Source: Halonatronomonas sp051745085 (GTDB lineage: Bacteria > Bacillota > Halanaerobiia > Halanaerobiales > Halarsenatibacteraceae). From it: 41,426 nt of DNA. The DNA is taken from contig JBNJDR010000016.1 in NCBI GenBank assembly GCA_051745085.1, positions 1 through 41,426 on the forward strand. Reading direction: 5' to 3'. How positions within the stretch are numbered: position 1 is the first letter of the stretch; the number at the start of each line of letters is the position of its first letter. A program made the position numbers and the translations under genes. Under the pieces are notes generated by a model, which saw nothing but the letters and a program-made list of their open reading frames with translations, made no database searches and had not been told where the DNA came from. Below, piece after piece: positions 16,340-24,041 of this stretch.

Positions 16340-17008
16340 ATGAAGCAAAAACGGTGGTTAGGTATTTTTCTGGTTTTAGTGGGAGTCTTTATTATTTTAA
16401 ATAATATTGGTTTGATCGAGATGGGTTTAGGTGAGTTACTTGCTACTTACTGGCCGCTACTTCTAATCTTTGCCGGGGGATATAATCTTGTAACAAATCC
16501 AGCCGGTCGCTGGGGTGGGGTAATAGTTCTGTTGATTGGAGCCTTTTTTTTGATCAATAATCTGGACTATATTGAAGCTTCAGAGTATATATCTTTTTGG
16601 CCTGTAGTACTAATATTGATAGGGATTAGTTTATTACTCCGGAGCAGGGATAAAGCTAATGCGGTGAACAAGGATAGTTTAAATATAATTAGTTTATTTG
16701 CTGGCACTAATAACAAGGTGATTTCTAAGAATTTCAAAGGTGGCAGCAGTATTTCTCTTTTTGGAGGAGCAGATATTGATTTTAAAGAAGCGAAACTTTC
16801 TGGGGGCGAAGCCCAACTTGACGTATTTGTTTTGTTTGGCGGAGCAGATATATATGTTCCCGCGGACTGGCAGGTAGTGATAAAAGGTCTCCCTATTTTT
16901 GGTGGTTGGGACAATAAAACTAAACACAATAGGGAAGCAGTAAATCAAGATCAGATTTTAACTATTAGCTGTCTGACTATTTTTGGTGGTATTGACGTTA
17001 AAAATTAG
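16340..17008 (+). CDS. LiaF-like membrane protein (LiaI/LiaF transmembrane region plus DUF2154-type domain)
   Basis: Protein of 222 residues. Hydrophobic segments occur at about 7-25, 33-50, 56-74 and 82-98, typical of the LiaI/LiaF-like transmembrane region. The soluble C-terminal part has repeated FGGADI/FGG motifs (near 142, 169 and 190), the mark of the LiaF C-terminal or 'cell wall-active antibiotics response' fold. Family members sense or modulate envelope stress, usually beside a LiaRS two-component pair; none is present here. ATG follows AAGGGGGAG. Confidence 0.83.
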   Translation: MKQKRWLGIFLVLVGVFIILNNIGLIEMGLGELLATYWPLLLIFAGGYNLVTNPAGRWGGVIVLLIGAFFLINNLDYIEASEYISFWPVVLILIGISLLLRSRDKANAVNKDSLNIISLFAGTNNKVISKNFKGGSSISLFGGADIDFKEAKLSGGEAQLDVFVLFGGADIYVPADWQVVIKGLPIFGGWDNKTKHNREAVNQDQILTISCLTIFGGIDVKN

Positions 17009-17041
17009 GTTAAAACAACGCGTTACCGGGGAAGTGATAAG

Positions 17042-17548
17042 ATGGCATTAAAAGAAGTACTGATGTTAGGTAATCCCGAACTGCGCCAGGAGTCTAGTCC
17101 GGTTAGCCAATTTGGTCAGGATTTAGCGCGGATTATTAAAGACCTAAAGGATACTCTCCTAAGTTTGCAGGAGGAGAAAGAAATTGGCCGAGCTCTGGCG
17201 GCCCCTCAGATTGGGTATAAACAAAAAGTTGTTTATGCTAATCTGCCGGAAGAAGAGATAATTATGGTTAATCCAGATATTGTCTGGTATAGCGAGGAAG
17301 AGTTCGAAGTTTGGGATAGCTGTTTTAGTTTTGACGTAGCTTTTTTTGTTAAAGTTAAACGGGCCAGAGAGATCATAGTTCACTATCAAAACACAGCTGG
17401 GATTGACATAGAGAGGACTTTTAGCGGAGGCTTATCTGAACTATTTCAACATGAGATAGATCATCTCCAGGGCAGGCTGGCCACTGATCTTTTAGTCGAT
17501 AACGAAAGTATTATGATGCGCTCAGAATGGGAGGGAAGACAGCAATAA
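17042..17548 (+). CDS. Divergent peptide deformylase
   Basis: Removes N-formyl groups from nascent proteins if active. It has 168 residues. Metal ligands are intact: C94, H137 and H141, with catalytic E138 in HEIDH. Motif 1 is GRALAAPQ (Q56) instead of GxGLAAPQ. Motif 2 is WDSCFSF instead of EGCLS. These changes suggest a secondary deformylase or a variant substrate. ATG follows CGGGGAAG. It ends a transcript with the LiaF-like gene and stops before a strong terminator. The main deformylase gene is expected elsewhere in the genome. Confidence 0.85.
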   Translation: MALKEVLMLGNPELRQESSPVSQFGQDLARIIKDLKDTLLSLQEEKEIGRALAAPQIGYKQKVVYANLPEEEIIMVNPDIVWYSEEEFEVWDSCFSFDVAFFVKVKRAREIIVHYQNTAGIDIERTFSGGLSELFQHEIDHLQGRLATDLLVDNESIMMRSEWEGRQQ

Positions 17549-17560
17549 ATTCACAGCAAT

Positions 17561-17610
17561 ACTCCCTGGTCTGCCTGGATATTAAGGATGGAATCCGGCT
17601 GCCAGGGAGT
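17561..17610. terminator. Long hairpin between convergent genes
   Basis: Outer stem ACTCCCTGG / CCAGGGAGT is perfect. An inner stem GCCTGGAT / ATCCGGC has one bulge. TCTTAATTTATT follows on the plus strand. It separates the deformylase gene from the minus-strand ABC permease gene and likely serves both. Confidence 0.75.
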
Positions 17611-17620
17611 TCTTAATTTA

Positions 17621-18496
17621 TTATTTATCTTCACTAAGTGCGAACCCCCGCATGAACTGTTCCTGTAGGAGGAAGAAAATTATTAGGGGCGGCACAAGGG
17701 CAATAAGCGCTCCAGCCATGGCGATACCCCAATCTATCATCTGTTCTGGACCTGTGGTCGTTAACTGACGCATAGATACCTGGACTACCTGATACCTTTT
17801 ATCAGAGATGATTAGTAATGGCCAGAGGTATTGGTTCCACATGTAAACGAATTGAATTACACAGAAGGCTCCGATCGTATTTAGGGACATGGGGGTTAGG
17901 ATTTGCACTAAAAATCTAATCGGTCCAGCCCCATCTATTTTAGCAGCTTCAGCAATCGAGGTAGGAATGCTCATGAAATGCTGCCGGAACAAAAAAGTTC
18001 CCGTAGCGGAAGCAAAGAACGGTAACGTTAGGGCCCAGTAGCTGTTGGCCCAGCCTAAATCACTGACCAACTCGAATAGCGGGATGATAACAACTGGTAT
18101 CGGGATTAAAAGGGTTAATAGGATGAGAAAAAAGATAGCTGGCTTCATGGGGAAATCAAAGTATACTAGAGCTAAAGCAGCCATAAGCGATATGATTATT
18201 TTACACACTGTTACTATTACAGCAATAATTAAACTGTTTAGCATACCCCGGCCGATATTGAATCTGGTCCAGGCCAAATAGAAGTTTCTAACAGTCGCAC
18301 TTCCGAAGGTGAGTTTAGGAGGATAACTATATATTTCTCCTGGTGTCTGGGTGCTGGCGATAATCGCCCATAATACTGGCGCAGCAACTAGAAAAACCAA
18401 GAGGGCAATAAGAAAATGAATGAATATTTTGTTGAGCAGCTTTTTTCTTTTGTAGGGAGACGCATTAAATTGCGCCCAGGCTTCTTTAACCCGCAT
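17621..18496 (-). CDS. ABC sugar-type importer permease (UgpE/MalG-like)
   Basis: Inner-membrane permease of 291 residues in the carbohydrate-uptake-1 family, with about six helices. The cytoplasmic EAA loop is visible as EAAKIDGAGPIRFLVQILTP near residue 190, the site that contacts the ATPase. It ends the importer operon, and its start overlaps the upstream permease gene by 11 bases. The start follows GGAGGAGGG. By similarity of the binding protein, glycerol 3-phosphate or a related glycerophosphodiester is a candidate substrate, but sugars are equally possible. Confidence 0.9.
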   Translation of the reverse strand: MRVKEAWAQFNASPYKRKKLLNKIFIHFLIALLVFLVAAPVLWAIIASTQTPGEIYSYPPKLTFGSATVRNFYLAWTRFNIGRGMLNSLIIAVIVTVCKIIISLMAALALVYFDFPMKPAIFFLILLTLLIPIPVVIIPLFELVSDLGWANSYWALTLPFFASATGTFLFRQHFMSIPTSIAEAAKIDGAGPIRFLVQILTPMSLNTIGAFCVIQFVYMWNQYLWPLLIISDKRYQVVQVSMRQLTTTGPEQMIDWGIAMAGALIALVPPLIIFFLLQEQFMRGFALSEDK

Positions 18497-19370
18497 AGTG
18501 GACCCTCCTCCCCGCCACTTTAAATTGGATAATCATAACTATGGTTACGATTATGAATAGTATTATTGACTGGGAAGCAGCAAAGCCGGTTTTGCCGAAG
18601 CGGAAAGCATCCTGGTATAAGTTATAAATGAGGATATTGGTAGCATCTACGGGTCCTCCCTGGGTCATAACGTCGATCATTCCGAAAGTTCCGAAGAAAG
18701 AATAAATTAAATTCATCGTTAATAAAAAGAAAATTGTCGGAGACATGATTGGAATTACTATTTTCCAGTAACGTTGAAATACGTTGGCCCCGTCAATTTG
18801 GGCTGATTCTACCAATTCACCTGGGACGTTCTGCAGCCCGGCTAAAAAGAATACTACGTTATAGCCTAACTGTTTCCAGACGGCGGTGGCAACAACCATG
18901 AAATAGGCTAATTGGCGGCTGGAAACCCAGTCTGGGCTAATATTGAAGGTGACTCCTAAGACGTAATTGACTATACCAACGGTGGGGTTAAAAATAAACA
19001 GCCAGATGGTACCAGCAATTGCTGGAGATAAGGCGTAAGGCCAGATTAGAGCGGTTCGAAATATTCTTCCGCCGAACAATTTTTGGTTGGCCAGAGTACT
19101 CATGATAAAGGCCAGCGGCATGGTAATTGCCACTACGGTAAATGAAAAGCTAAAAGTTAAAAAGAAACTGTGCCGGTATTCTTCCGACTGCAGTAATTCT
19201 AAAAAATTTTCTATACCTACGTAAATGCTGCGTGTCCCCATGAATAAAGTTTTATGAAAGCTAATTTCAAATGTTTTAAACATCGGATAATATATGAATA
19301 AAAAGATTACGATAAAACTGGGGATAAGTAACAGGTAGGGTAGAAATTTATGCTTGAACTTATAACTCAT
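18486..19370 (-). CDS. ABC sugar-type importer permease (UgpA/MalF-like)
   Basis: Partner permease of 294 residues with about six membrane helices and the EAA-type loop ESAQIDGANVFQRYWKIVIP near residue 195. Start ATG is preceded by AGGAG. It lies 86 bases after the binding-protein gene, with a terminator-like hairpin in between that could lower its expression relative to the binding protein. It overlaps the following permease gene. No ATPase gene is in the cluster; a shared MsmK/UgpC-type ATPase encoded elsewhere is the likely energy source. Confidence 0.9.
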   Translation of the reverse strand: MSYKFKHKFLPYLLLIPSFIVIFLFIYYPMFKTFEISFHKTLFMGTRSIYVGIENFLELLQSEEYRHSFFLTFSFSFTVVAITMPLAFIMSTLANQKLFGGRIFRTALIWPYALSPAIAGTIWLFIFNPTVGIVNYVLGVTFNISPDWVSSRQLAYFMVVATAVWKQLGYNVVFFLAGLQNVPGELVESAQIDGANVFQRYWKIVIPIMSPTIFFLLTMNLIYSFFGTFGMIDVMTQGGPVDATNILIYNLYQDAFRFGKTGFAASQSIILFIIVTIVMIIQFKVAGRRVHYAG

Positions 19371-19408
19371 GAAAGGTCAACTCCTATAAAAATTATTTAC
19401 GAATTAAA

Positions 19409-19435
19409 AGACCCGGGGACATCTGCCCCGGGTCT
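19409..19435 (-). terminator. Intercistronic hairpin between binding-protein and permease genes
   Basis: Perfect 10-bp stem AGACCCGGGG / CCCCGGGTCT with a 7-base loop. Read on the minus strand it is followed by TTTAATTC, giving terminator form. In ABC operons such partial terminators raise binding-protein levels over membrane components. Confidence 0.75.
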
Positions 19436-19456
19436 AACCCACAACAGAGGATGACG

Positions 19457-20767
19457 TTATTCTGCTCCGATTACCCTATTATATTCAGCCATGGATCTTT
19501 CGGCTTTTTCATTTGCTCTTTGTAAAGCTTCTTCGATAGTTCTTTCTTCTTCAAATATATTCTGAATTGCATCTGTAATAATAGTTCTTACTTCGGGGAA
19601 ATTACCGATTAAGGCTCCCTGAGTGGCAACTACCTGTTTGGTCTGCTGTAATTGGTCCATAGCGGTTGAATAATTAGGATTTTCTTCGAACCAATTTTCT
19701 GCTTCTAACAACTCAATCGAGTCATTGTGGACGGGGAAATAGCCGGTACCTTTATGCCAGGTTACCTGTTCTTCAGGAGAAGAGAGGAAGCGGATCAACT
19801 GACCGGCGGCTAAGATTTCTTCTGGTGGGTGATTGTCCAATACCCACAAAGATCCTCCCCCAATAACGGTTCCGTGTCTTTCATAGTCATCGTGAATCGG
19901 CATAAAACCTGTGCCGACTTCGAAGCCCTGCTCTTCGGCAGCGTTTAATTTTAAGGTAACTGCAGAAGTAGAGTCGATGGCCATGGCTGCCCTTTGAGCG
20001 GCAAAGATCTGGCGGGATTGGGACCAGTTCTCCACTCCGGGGTTAACATAGTAATCGTTATCGTACATGGTTTTCCACCATTCCATGATGTCAAAAGCTT
20101 CTTGACCTAAGGTTAAGGAGGTGGCTCTGCCTGAACGACCGTTATCATTGTTGACCAGGGTTGAACCCATGTTGGCCATCCATTGTTCAAAGAACCAGCC
20201 GTGCAGAGGCATGACGAAGCCGTGAGGAGCAGCCCCGCTTTCAATAATTTGATCGCTATATTCGATCATCTCTGAAAAAGTTCGCGGTGGTCTTTCTGGA
20301 TCTAACCCCGCTTCCTCAAAAATATCTTTGTTATAATACAGGATAGGATTAGATGAGTTGTACGGCATTGAATAAAGTTTGTTATTAACCCGGTAATAGT
20401 CCGTTACCGGTTCTAAAAATGCATCCCAGTTAACATCATCTAAAGTATCTTCTAAAGGTATAAAAATCTCCATATCGATCAACTGTTGGGTAGATATTTC
20501 AAAGCTTTGAATTACGTGGGGAGCATTACCGGTTCGGATTGCGGCCTGGGTCGCATTCATAACATCCCGATAACTACCTTGATACTCAACTTCTACGTGA
20601 ATATCATCATTCATCTCATTAAACCTATCTACTGTTTCGGCAATTAAATCTTCGGTTAAACCCGACATTGCGTGCCAGTATTTAATTTCTACCTGGGCCT
20701 GAGCGGTTATCCCTGAACCGATGACCAGTAAACCAACGAGTAAAGTTAAAATAATAAATTTGCGCAC
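19457..20767 (-). CDS. ABC importer substrate-binding protein (UgpB-like)
   Basis: Periplasmic binding protein of 436 residues, family 1. The signal peptide spans residues 1-24 (hydrophobic core 4-18, cleavage after AQA). There is no lipobox cysteine, so it is predicted to be free in a periplasm, fitting a two-membrane cell. UgpB-like stretches include KYWHAMSG near residue 29, MPYNSSNPILYYNKD near 120, GGGSLWVLD near 300 and GTGYFPVHND near 340. GTG start with GGGAGGT at the right distance. It heads the importer operon; a promoter must lie in 20768-20870, but no box is convincing. Confidence 0.9.
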   Translation of the reverse strand: MRKFIILTLLVGLLVIGSGITAQAQVEIKYWHAMSGLTEDLIAETVDRFNEMNDDIHVEVEYQGSYRDVMNATQAAIRTGNAPHVIQSFEISTQQLIDMEIFIPLEDTLDDVNWDAFLEPVTDYYRVNNKLYSMPYNSSNPILYYNKDIFEEAGLDPERPPRTFSEMIEYSDQIIESGAAPHGFVMPLHGWFFEQWMANMGSTLVNNDNGRSGRATSLTLGQEAFDIMEWWKTMYDNDYYVNPGVENWSQSRQIFAAQRAAMAIDSTSAVTLKLNAAEEQGFEVGTGFMPIHDDYERHGTVIGGGSLWVLDNHPPEEILAAGQLIRFLSSPEEQVTWHKGTGYFPVHNDSIELLEAENWFEENPNYSTAMDQLQQTKQVVATQGALIGNFPEVRTIITDAIQNIFEEERTIEEALQRANEKAERSMAEYNRVIGAE

Positions 20768-20869
20768 TCTTATAACCTCCCTATTTTTTATTAACTTAAA
20801 TCGATTTATACTTCTTCAAACATTTAGAAAATACCTGCAAAAAAAATAATAAAAAAAATAAAATTATTA

Positions 20870-20898
20870 TTCAAAAATTAATGATTTTGTAGTATAAT
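20870..20898 (+). promoter_or_regulatory. Probable promoter for the methyltransferase gene
   Basis: TTCAAA (20870-20875), 17-bp spacer, TATAAT (20893-20898), about 37 bases before the start codon. Upstream lies an A-rich tract (20838-20865) that could act as an UP element or a bend. Confidence 0.5.
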
Positions 20899-20934
20899 AT
20901 TAGAGGGATTTTCAGTTTGAATGGAGGTGAAAGC

Positions 20935-21546
20935 ATGAGCCATATTTTTGATCCAGAAAAGAAGGATAAATTGATGTCGGATGAAAGAAGACAGGCTTTT
21001 CAGCCAGAGAATTTATTACAGCGGACAGGGTTGTCACCTGGGATGAATTTTATTGATGTTGGTTGCGGCAATGGCTTCTTTGCTATCCCTGCAGCTAAAA
21101 TAGTTCAGGAAAAAGGTCAGATATTAGGTTTTGATAAGTCTCAGGAGATGTTAGAAGATCTTAACCGTAGAGCAAAAGAGGCAGGCTTAAGTAATATTAA
21201 ATCTATTCTAGTTGACAAAGAAGGTCTGACTGAGGAAGTGAGAAAAGATCTTAGTAAATTCGGTGATATGATGCTTTTTGCTAACCTTCTTCATGAAGTC
21301 CCGGCTCCCTCCAATTTTATTTCTACTTACTTACCTCTGGTAAAAGATAAAGCTAAGCTTATAATTATTGAATGGCAAAAACGTCATATGGAACCAGGAC
21401 CTGATTATCAGTATCGCCTGGGGGAGAAGGATTTACAAGAGATTCTAGCCGGATTAAATTACATTCCAATGAAGATGTGGCAGTTAAAAAATCACTTTGT
21501 GATAATTTTTGAAAAAAATATTAAAAAAATTAATTTTGGGACTTGA
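20935..21546 (+). CDS. Class I SAM-dependent methyltransferase
   Basis: Protein of 203 residues with the Rossmann methyltransferase core. Motif I is FIDVGCGNGFF near residue 38. The adenine-binding acidic residue follows in GFDKSQEML, and motif IV-like FANLLHEVP lies near 112. It resembles the UbiE/Methyltransf_11 group often labelled as arsenite or small-molecule methyltransferases, but the diagnostic cysteines of ArsM are missing. ATG 20935 follows GGAGGTG; an upstream in-frame ATG at 20917 would include that site. Its stop codon overlaps the -35 box of the next promoter. Substrate unknown. Confidence 0.83.
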   Translation: MSHIFDPEKKDKLMSDERRQAFQPENLLQRTGLSPGMNFIDVGCGNGFFAIPAAKIVQEKGQILGFDKSQEMLEDLNRRAKEAGLSNIKSILVDKEGLTEEVRKDLSKFGDMMLFANLLHEVPAPSNFISTYLPLVKDKAKLIIIEWQKRHMEPGPDYQYRLGEKDLQEILAGLNYIPMKMWQLKNHFVIIFEKNIKKINFGT

Positions 21547-21570
21547 CATTATATTCAATTCATGTATAAT
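21543..21570 (+). promoter_or_regulatory. Near-consensus promoter for the AbrB-like gene
   Basis: TTGACA (21543-21548), 16-bp spacer, TATAAT (21565-21570). The -35 box overlaps the methyltransferase stop codon. Initiation near 21577 would leave a 24-base leader containing AAAGGAGGAG. Confidence 0.8.
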
Positions 21571-21600
21571 AAAGGAAAATATATAAAAGGAGGAGATTTC

Positions 21601-21756
21601 ATGAGTAAGATTATAATTGGTGATGGGGGTCAGGTGAAATTTCCCGAGGAAATTTTACAAAGACTTCAGATTAGACCCGGTGATGAAGTATCCTTGGATT
21701 GTGTTGTTAAAGAAAAGGGTGATCAATATATCACCATCGCTAAGTATCTGGGTTGA
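21601..21756 (+). CDS. Small AbrB/SpoVT/MazE-like swapped-hairpin protein
   Basis: Protein of 51 residues with the AbrB-type beta-strand pattern: IIGDGGQVKFPEEILQRLQI, then RPGDEVSLD. Such proteins are dimeric DNA-binding regulators or antitoxins. ATG 21601 is set by AAAGGAGGAG just upstream; earlier in-frame starts lie before the ribosome site. It has its own strong promoter. No toxin gene of the MazF or PIN type is adjacent, so a regulatory role is more likely than an addiction module. Too short for a firm family assignment. Confidence 0.72.
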   Translation: MSKIIIGDGGQVKFPEEILQRLQIRPGDEVSLDCVVKEKGDQYITIAKYLG

Positions 21757-21791
21757 CTTAAGGACTTCTATTTTTAATAGGTTAAAGTTTT

Positions 21792-21800
21792 TGGTATAAT
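21792..21800 (+). promoter_or_regulatory. Extended -10 promoter element upstream of the subtilisin-like gene
   Basis: TGG-TATAAT, an extended -10 (TGn) element. No good -35 box is visible, which such promoters can do without. Initiation would fall near 21807, only about 17 bases before a perfect hairpin. Confidence 0.5.
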
Positions 21801-21823
21801 AAAATTAGGAATTCAATTAATCA

Positions 21824-21847
21824 AAGCGTCGACAGTAGTCGACGCTT
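21824..21847 (+). terminator. Hairpin in the leader of the subtilisin-like gene
   Basis: Perfect 10-bp stem AAGCGTCGAC / GTCGACGCTT with an AGTA loop, followed by ATTTTACT. It may end the AbrB-like transcript, or attenuate transcripts starting at the extended -10 just upstream. The T run is short, so termination would be partial. Confidence 0.6.
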
Positions 21848-21890
21848 ATTTTACTATTTATGAAATTAAATATAAGAAGGTATTGATATC

Positions 21891-23384
21891 ATGAAAAAAT
21901 TATTTATTTTGATAATAATTTTAATAACTATCACCAGCTTAAGTGGGGCTTATTTTGAGCTGCAGCGTCCTCCTATGGAAGCTGTGGTAGTATATATAAT
22001 AGATATTAACTTTCAGGGGAGAAGGTACAGAGAGGTAGACGCCCCCAGATCCTATGCTAATATGAGGATTTTACCAGGCCACGGCCAGTTAATCCAGGAG
22101 GTTATTCAGGAGAGCGCTGGTGACAGTCGGCTCGAGTTTAGGTTGCTGGAAGTAGAACCGGCTGTAGCGGGTTTAAGGCGGGAGCAATTTGTTAATCATT
22201 TGGAGCATATTTTGTTTCAAGAAAAAGTAGAGAATAATAAACATGTCTTGCTCAACATTAGCCTTGCATTTTCCACAGCTTCAGAGAGAGAAGCAGAACT
22301 GTTTCAAGAACTCAAGAAGGCTGGGATTACAACAATTGCTGCTGCCGGCAATAGTGGTGATGAAAGATTATTGTATCCCGCTGCCTATGAAGATACTTTG
22401 GCGGTAACCAGTGGAAGCGAGAAAGGCCTGGCAGATTATGCCACTTATAATAATAAAGTTGATCTGGCGGCAAGTGGAGAAGTAATTAGATATTTACCGG
22501 GAAGCATAAGTTCCTTTTCTCTTTATCAGTACAGGCAGGCCGGCAGTTCATTTGCCGCGCCAAGAATTACCGGCCTTTTTGCGGGAATAATTTCTCGGAC
22601 GATGGGAGAAGCTACAGTGAACAATTTACTAGAATTTTTAGATGAGGAAGCTCAGATTATAACGAAGAATATTAATTTAGTTCCTGCTAACAAGTTGTTA
22701 TTCAGATTTAATAATTTATATTATTATCGGCAGATAGCAGCTAGAAGTTTGATAATATTATTATTTTTATTGATTTTTCCTTCCTGGCAAATATTAAAAA
22801 GGAAAAGAATTAGAACAGCTCTTGTCCAAGCGGATACGCCTCGAAGTTATTTTAATCTCTTGCGGCGGAACAATAACTGGGTAACGAGAGGAAAAATTCC
22901 TGCGGAGTATAAATTCTCCCGGAAATTTAGTTATGATCAATATCTTGACTATATAACTGCAGAGCTTCAGAGTGATACAAACGATCCAGAAAAATTGGCC
23001 AGAACTATTGATGATTACGTTGAAGTCTATAAACACGATCTACTTACAGATGGATATTCTACTTTGCTTGAGCGGTGTCGGCAGAAACAAGGTAAGTCTT
23101 ATCAAGATTCTTGTATGAGATTTTGGTTAAAACTTTTGCAAGAAAATGTGCCTTTGCTAAGGCAGAAAAATTTTGCTCTGGCCAGGTTAAAAGAAGCCAA
23201 TAGCAGCTGGTTGATTTATTATCTCCTCGTAAGTTTAGCTGAATATAAAAAACAGAATATTTTAGCAGAAGAAGAAATTAAGAAAGTTAATTCTTTTATT
23301 TATAGTTTAGGAGAAGAGAGCGAACTTGATTCACTTAAGCAGGAAGGTATACACAGCTGGCAGGAGGTTGAAGCAAAAAAATAA
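21891..23384 (+). CDS. Membrane-anchored subtilisin-family (S8) protease with cytoplasmic tail
   Basis: Serine protease-like protein of 497 residues. The N-terminal signal or anchor helix is at 3-20. The S8 domain spans about 30-275 with all catalytic positions: D38 (YIIDIN), H64 (PGHGQ), oxyanion N154 (AAGNSG) and S220 (GSSFAAP). A second membrane helix lies at about 285-300, followed by KRKR. By the positive-inside rule the last 195 residues are cytoplasmic. That tail is charged and helical and matches no family I know. The protease domain is short and lacks a recognisable propeptide. ATG follows AGAAGG. It stands alone between its own promoter and a terminator. Confidence 0.8.
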   Translation: MKKLFILIIILITITSLSGAYFELQRPPMEAVVVYIIDINFQGRRYREVDAPRSYANMRILPGHGQLIQEVIQESAGDSRLEFRLLEVEPAVAGLRREQFVNHLEHILFQEKVENNKHVLLNISLAFSTASEREAELFQELKKAGITTIAAAGNSGDERLLYPAAYEDTLAVTSGSEKGLADYATYNNKVDLAASGEVIRYLPGSISSFSLYQYRQAGSSFAAPRITGLFAGIISRTMGEATVNNLLEFLDEEAQIITKNINLVPANKLLFRFNNLYYYRQIAARSLIILLFLLIFPSWQILKRKRIRTALVQADTPRSYFNLLRRNNNWVTRGKIPAEYKFSRKFSYDQYLDYITAELQSDTNDPEKLARTIDDYVEVYKHDLLTDGYSTLLERCRQKQGKSYQDSCMRFWLKLLQENVPLLRQKNFALARLKEANSSWLIYYLLVSLAEYKKQNILAEEEIKKVNSFIYSLGEESELDSLKQEGIHSWQEVEAKK

Positions 23385-23417
23385 CCCCAGGAAATCAGTC
23401 CCCGGGGATTATTTTTA
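23380..23417 (+). terminator. Terminator after the subtilisin-like gene
   Basis: AATAACCCC pairs with GGGGATTATT (one bulge) around a CCCC-containing loop. TTTTTAAATTTTTT follows. The same hairpin can serve the convergent barrel-protein gene. Confidence 0.65.
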
Positions 23418-23433
23418 AATTTTTTATAGTGTT

Positions 23434-23931
23434 TTAGAAGGAATAACCGAAACCAAGCTTGAATTTAGTATTATTAGAAGTAAGGCCGTTTATTGAAGCC
23501 CGAACGTCTATGTTTTCTGGAAGATCATAAATTATGCCAGCGTCATATAAAAGAGCGAGACTATCTGTAGGAGAAGCAAGACCAAATTCACCGACGGCGG
23601 TCATCTTTTGAGTTAGTTGAGTAGAAGCACTTAAACTGAGGTAAACAGATTTATCTACAATATACCCGGCGCTAACTCCGAAATTAGGATTTAATTCGTA
23701 GGTGAAACCAAGACGAGAAAAAGGGTCGCCTATCTCTCCAGCGATACCAACCGAATCAGTTAACCCGTAGTTTCCTCCTGCTGAAAAACCTGAGTCAACT
23801 TGAGGCACTACCAGGTTTATCAGAAAATGGCCTTGACCTTGATTTACTTCAGGACGCATCAAAGCCTGGGTAGAAACTGAAAAAACAAAAATAAGCATTA
23901 ATGTCAGGCTCAAAATCATAACTTTTTTCAT
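23434..23931 (-). CDS. Small secreted protein, predicted outer-membrane beta-barrel
   Basis: Protein of 165 residues with a clear signal peptide (1-23, cleaved after TQA). The mature part alternates polar and hydrophobic residues in short strands broken by NPN, DSV and ENID turns. It ends in KLGFGYSF, the terminal phenylalanine signature of outer-membrane barrels. About eight strands would fit. Start ATG follows GGGAGGT. It is not a known enzyme, so I call it a structural or porin-like barrel with an unknown role. Its presence argues for a diderm host. Confidence 0.72.
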   Translation of the reverse strand: MKKVMILSLTLMLIFVFSVSTQALMRPEVNQGQGHFLINLVVPQVDSGFSAGGNYGLTDSVGIAGEIGDPFSRLGFTYELNPNFGVSAGYIVDKSVYLSLSASTQLTQKMTAVGEFGLASPTDSLALLYDAGIIYDLPENIDVRASINGLTSNNTKFKLGFGYSF

Positions 23932-24041
23932 TACTTTTTATACCTCCCTTATAATTTAGAATTCAAATATATATTTCTAGATAAACTGAAGATTTCCTTG
24001 TTAGTGTTGTTATTTTTTATAAAATTAGGAGGAATCACAAA

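Noticed and set aside
20838..20870. Long A-rich tract as a possible replication or mobile-element feature
   Set aside because: No repeats or iterons flank it; it fits an ordinary A/T-rich promoter region between divergent genes.
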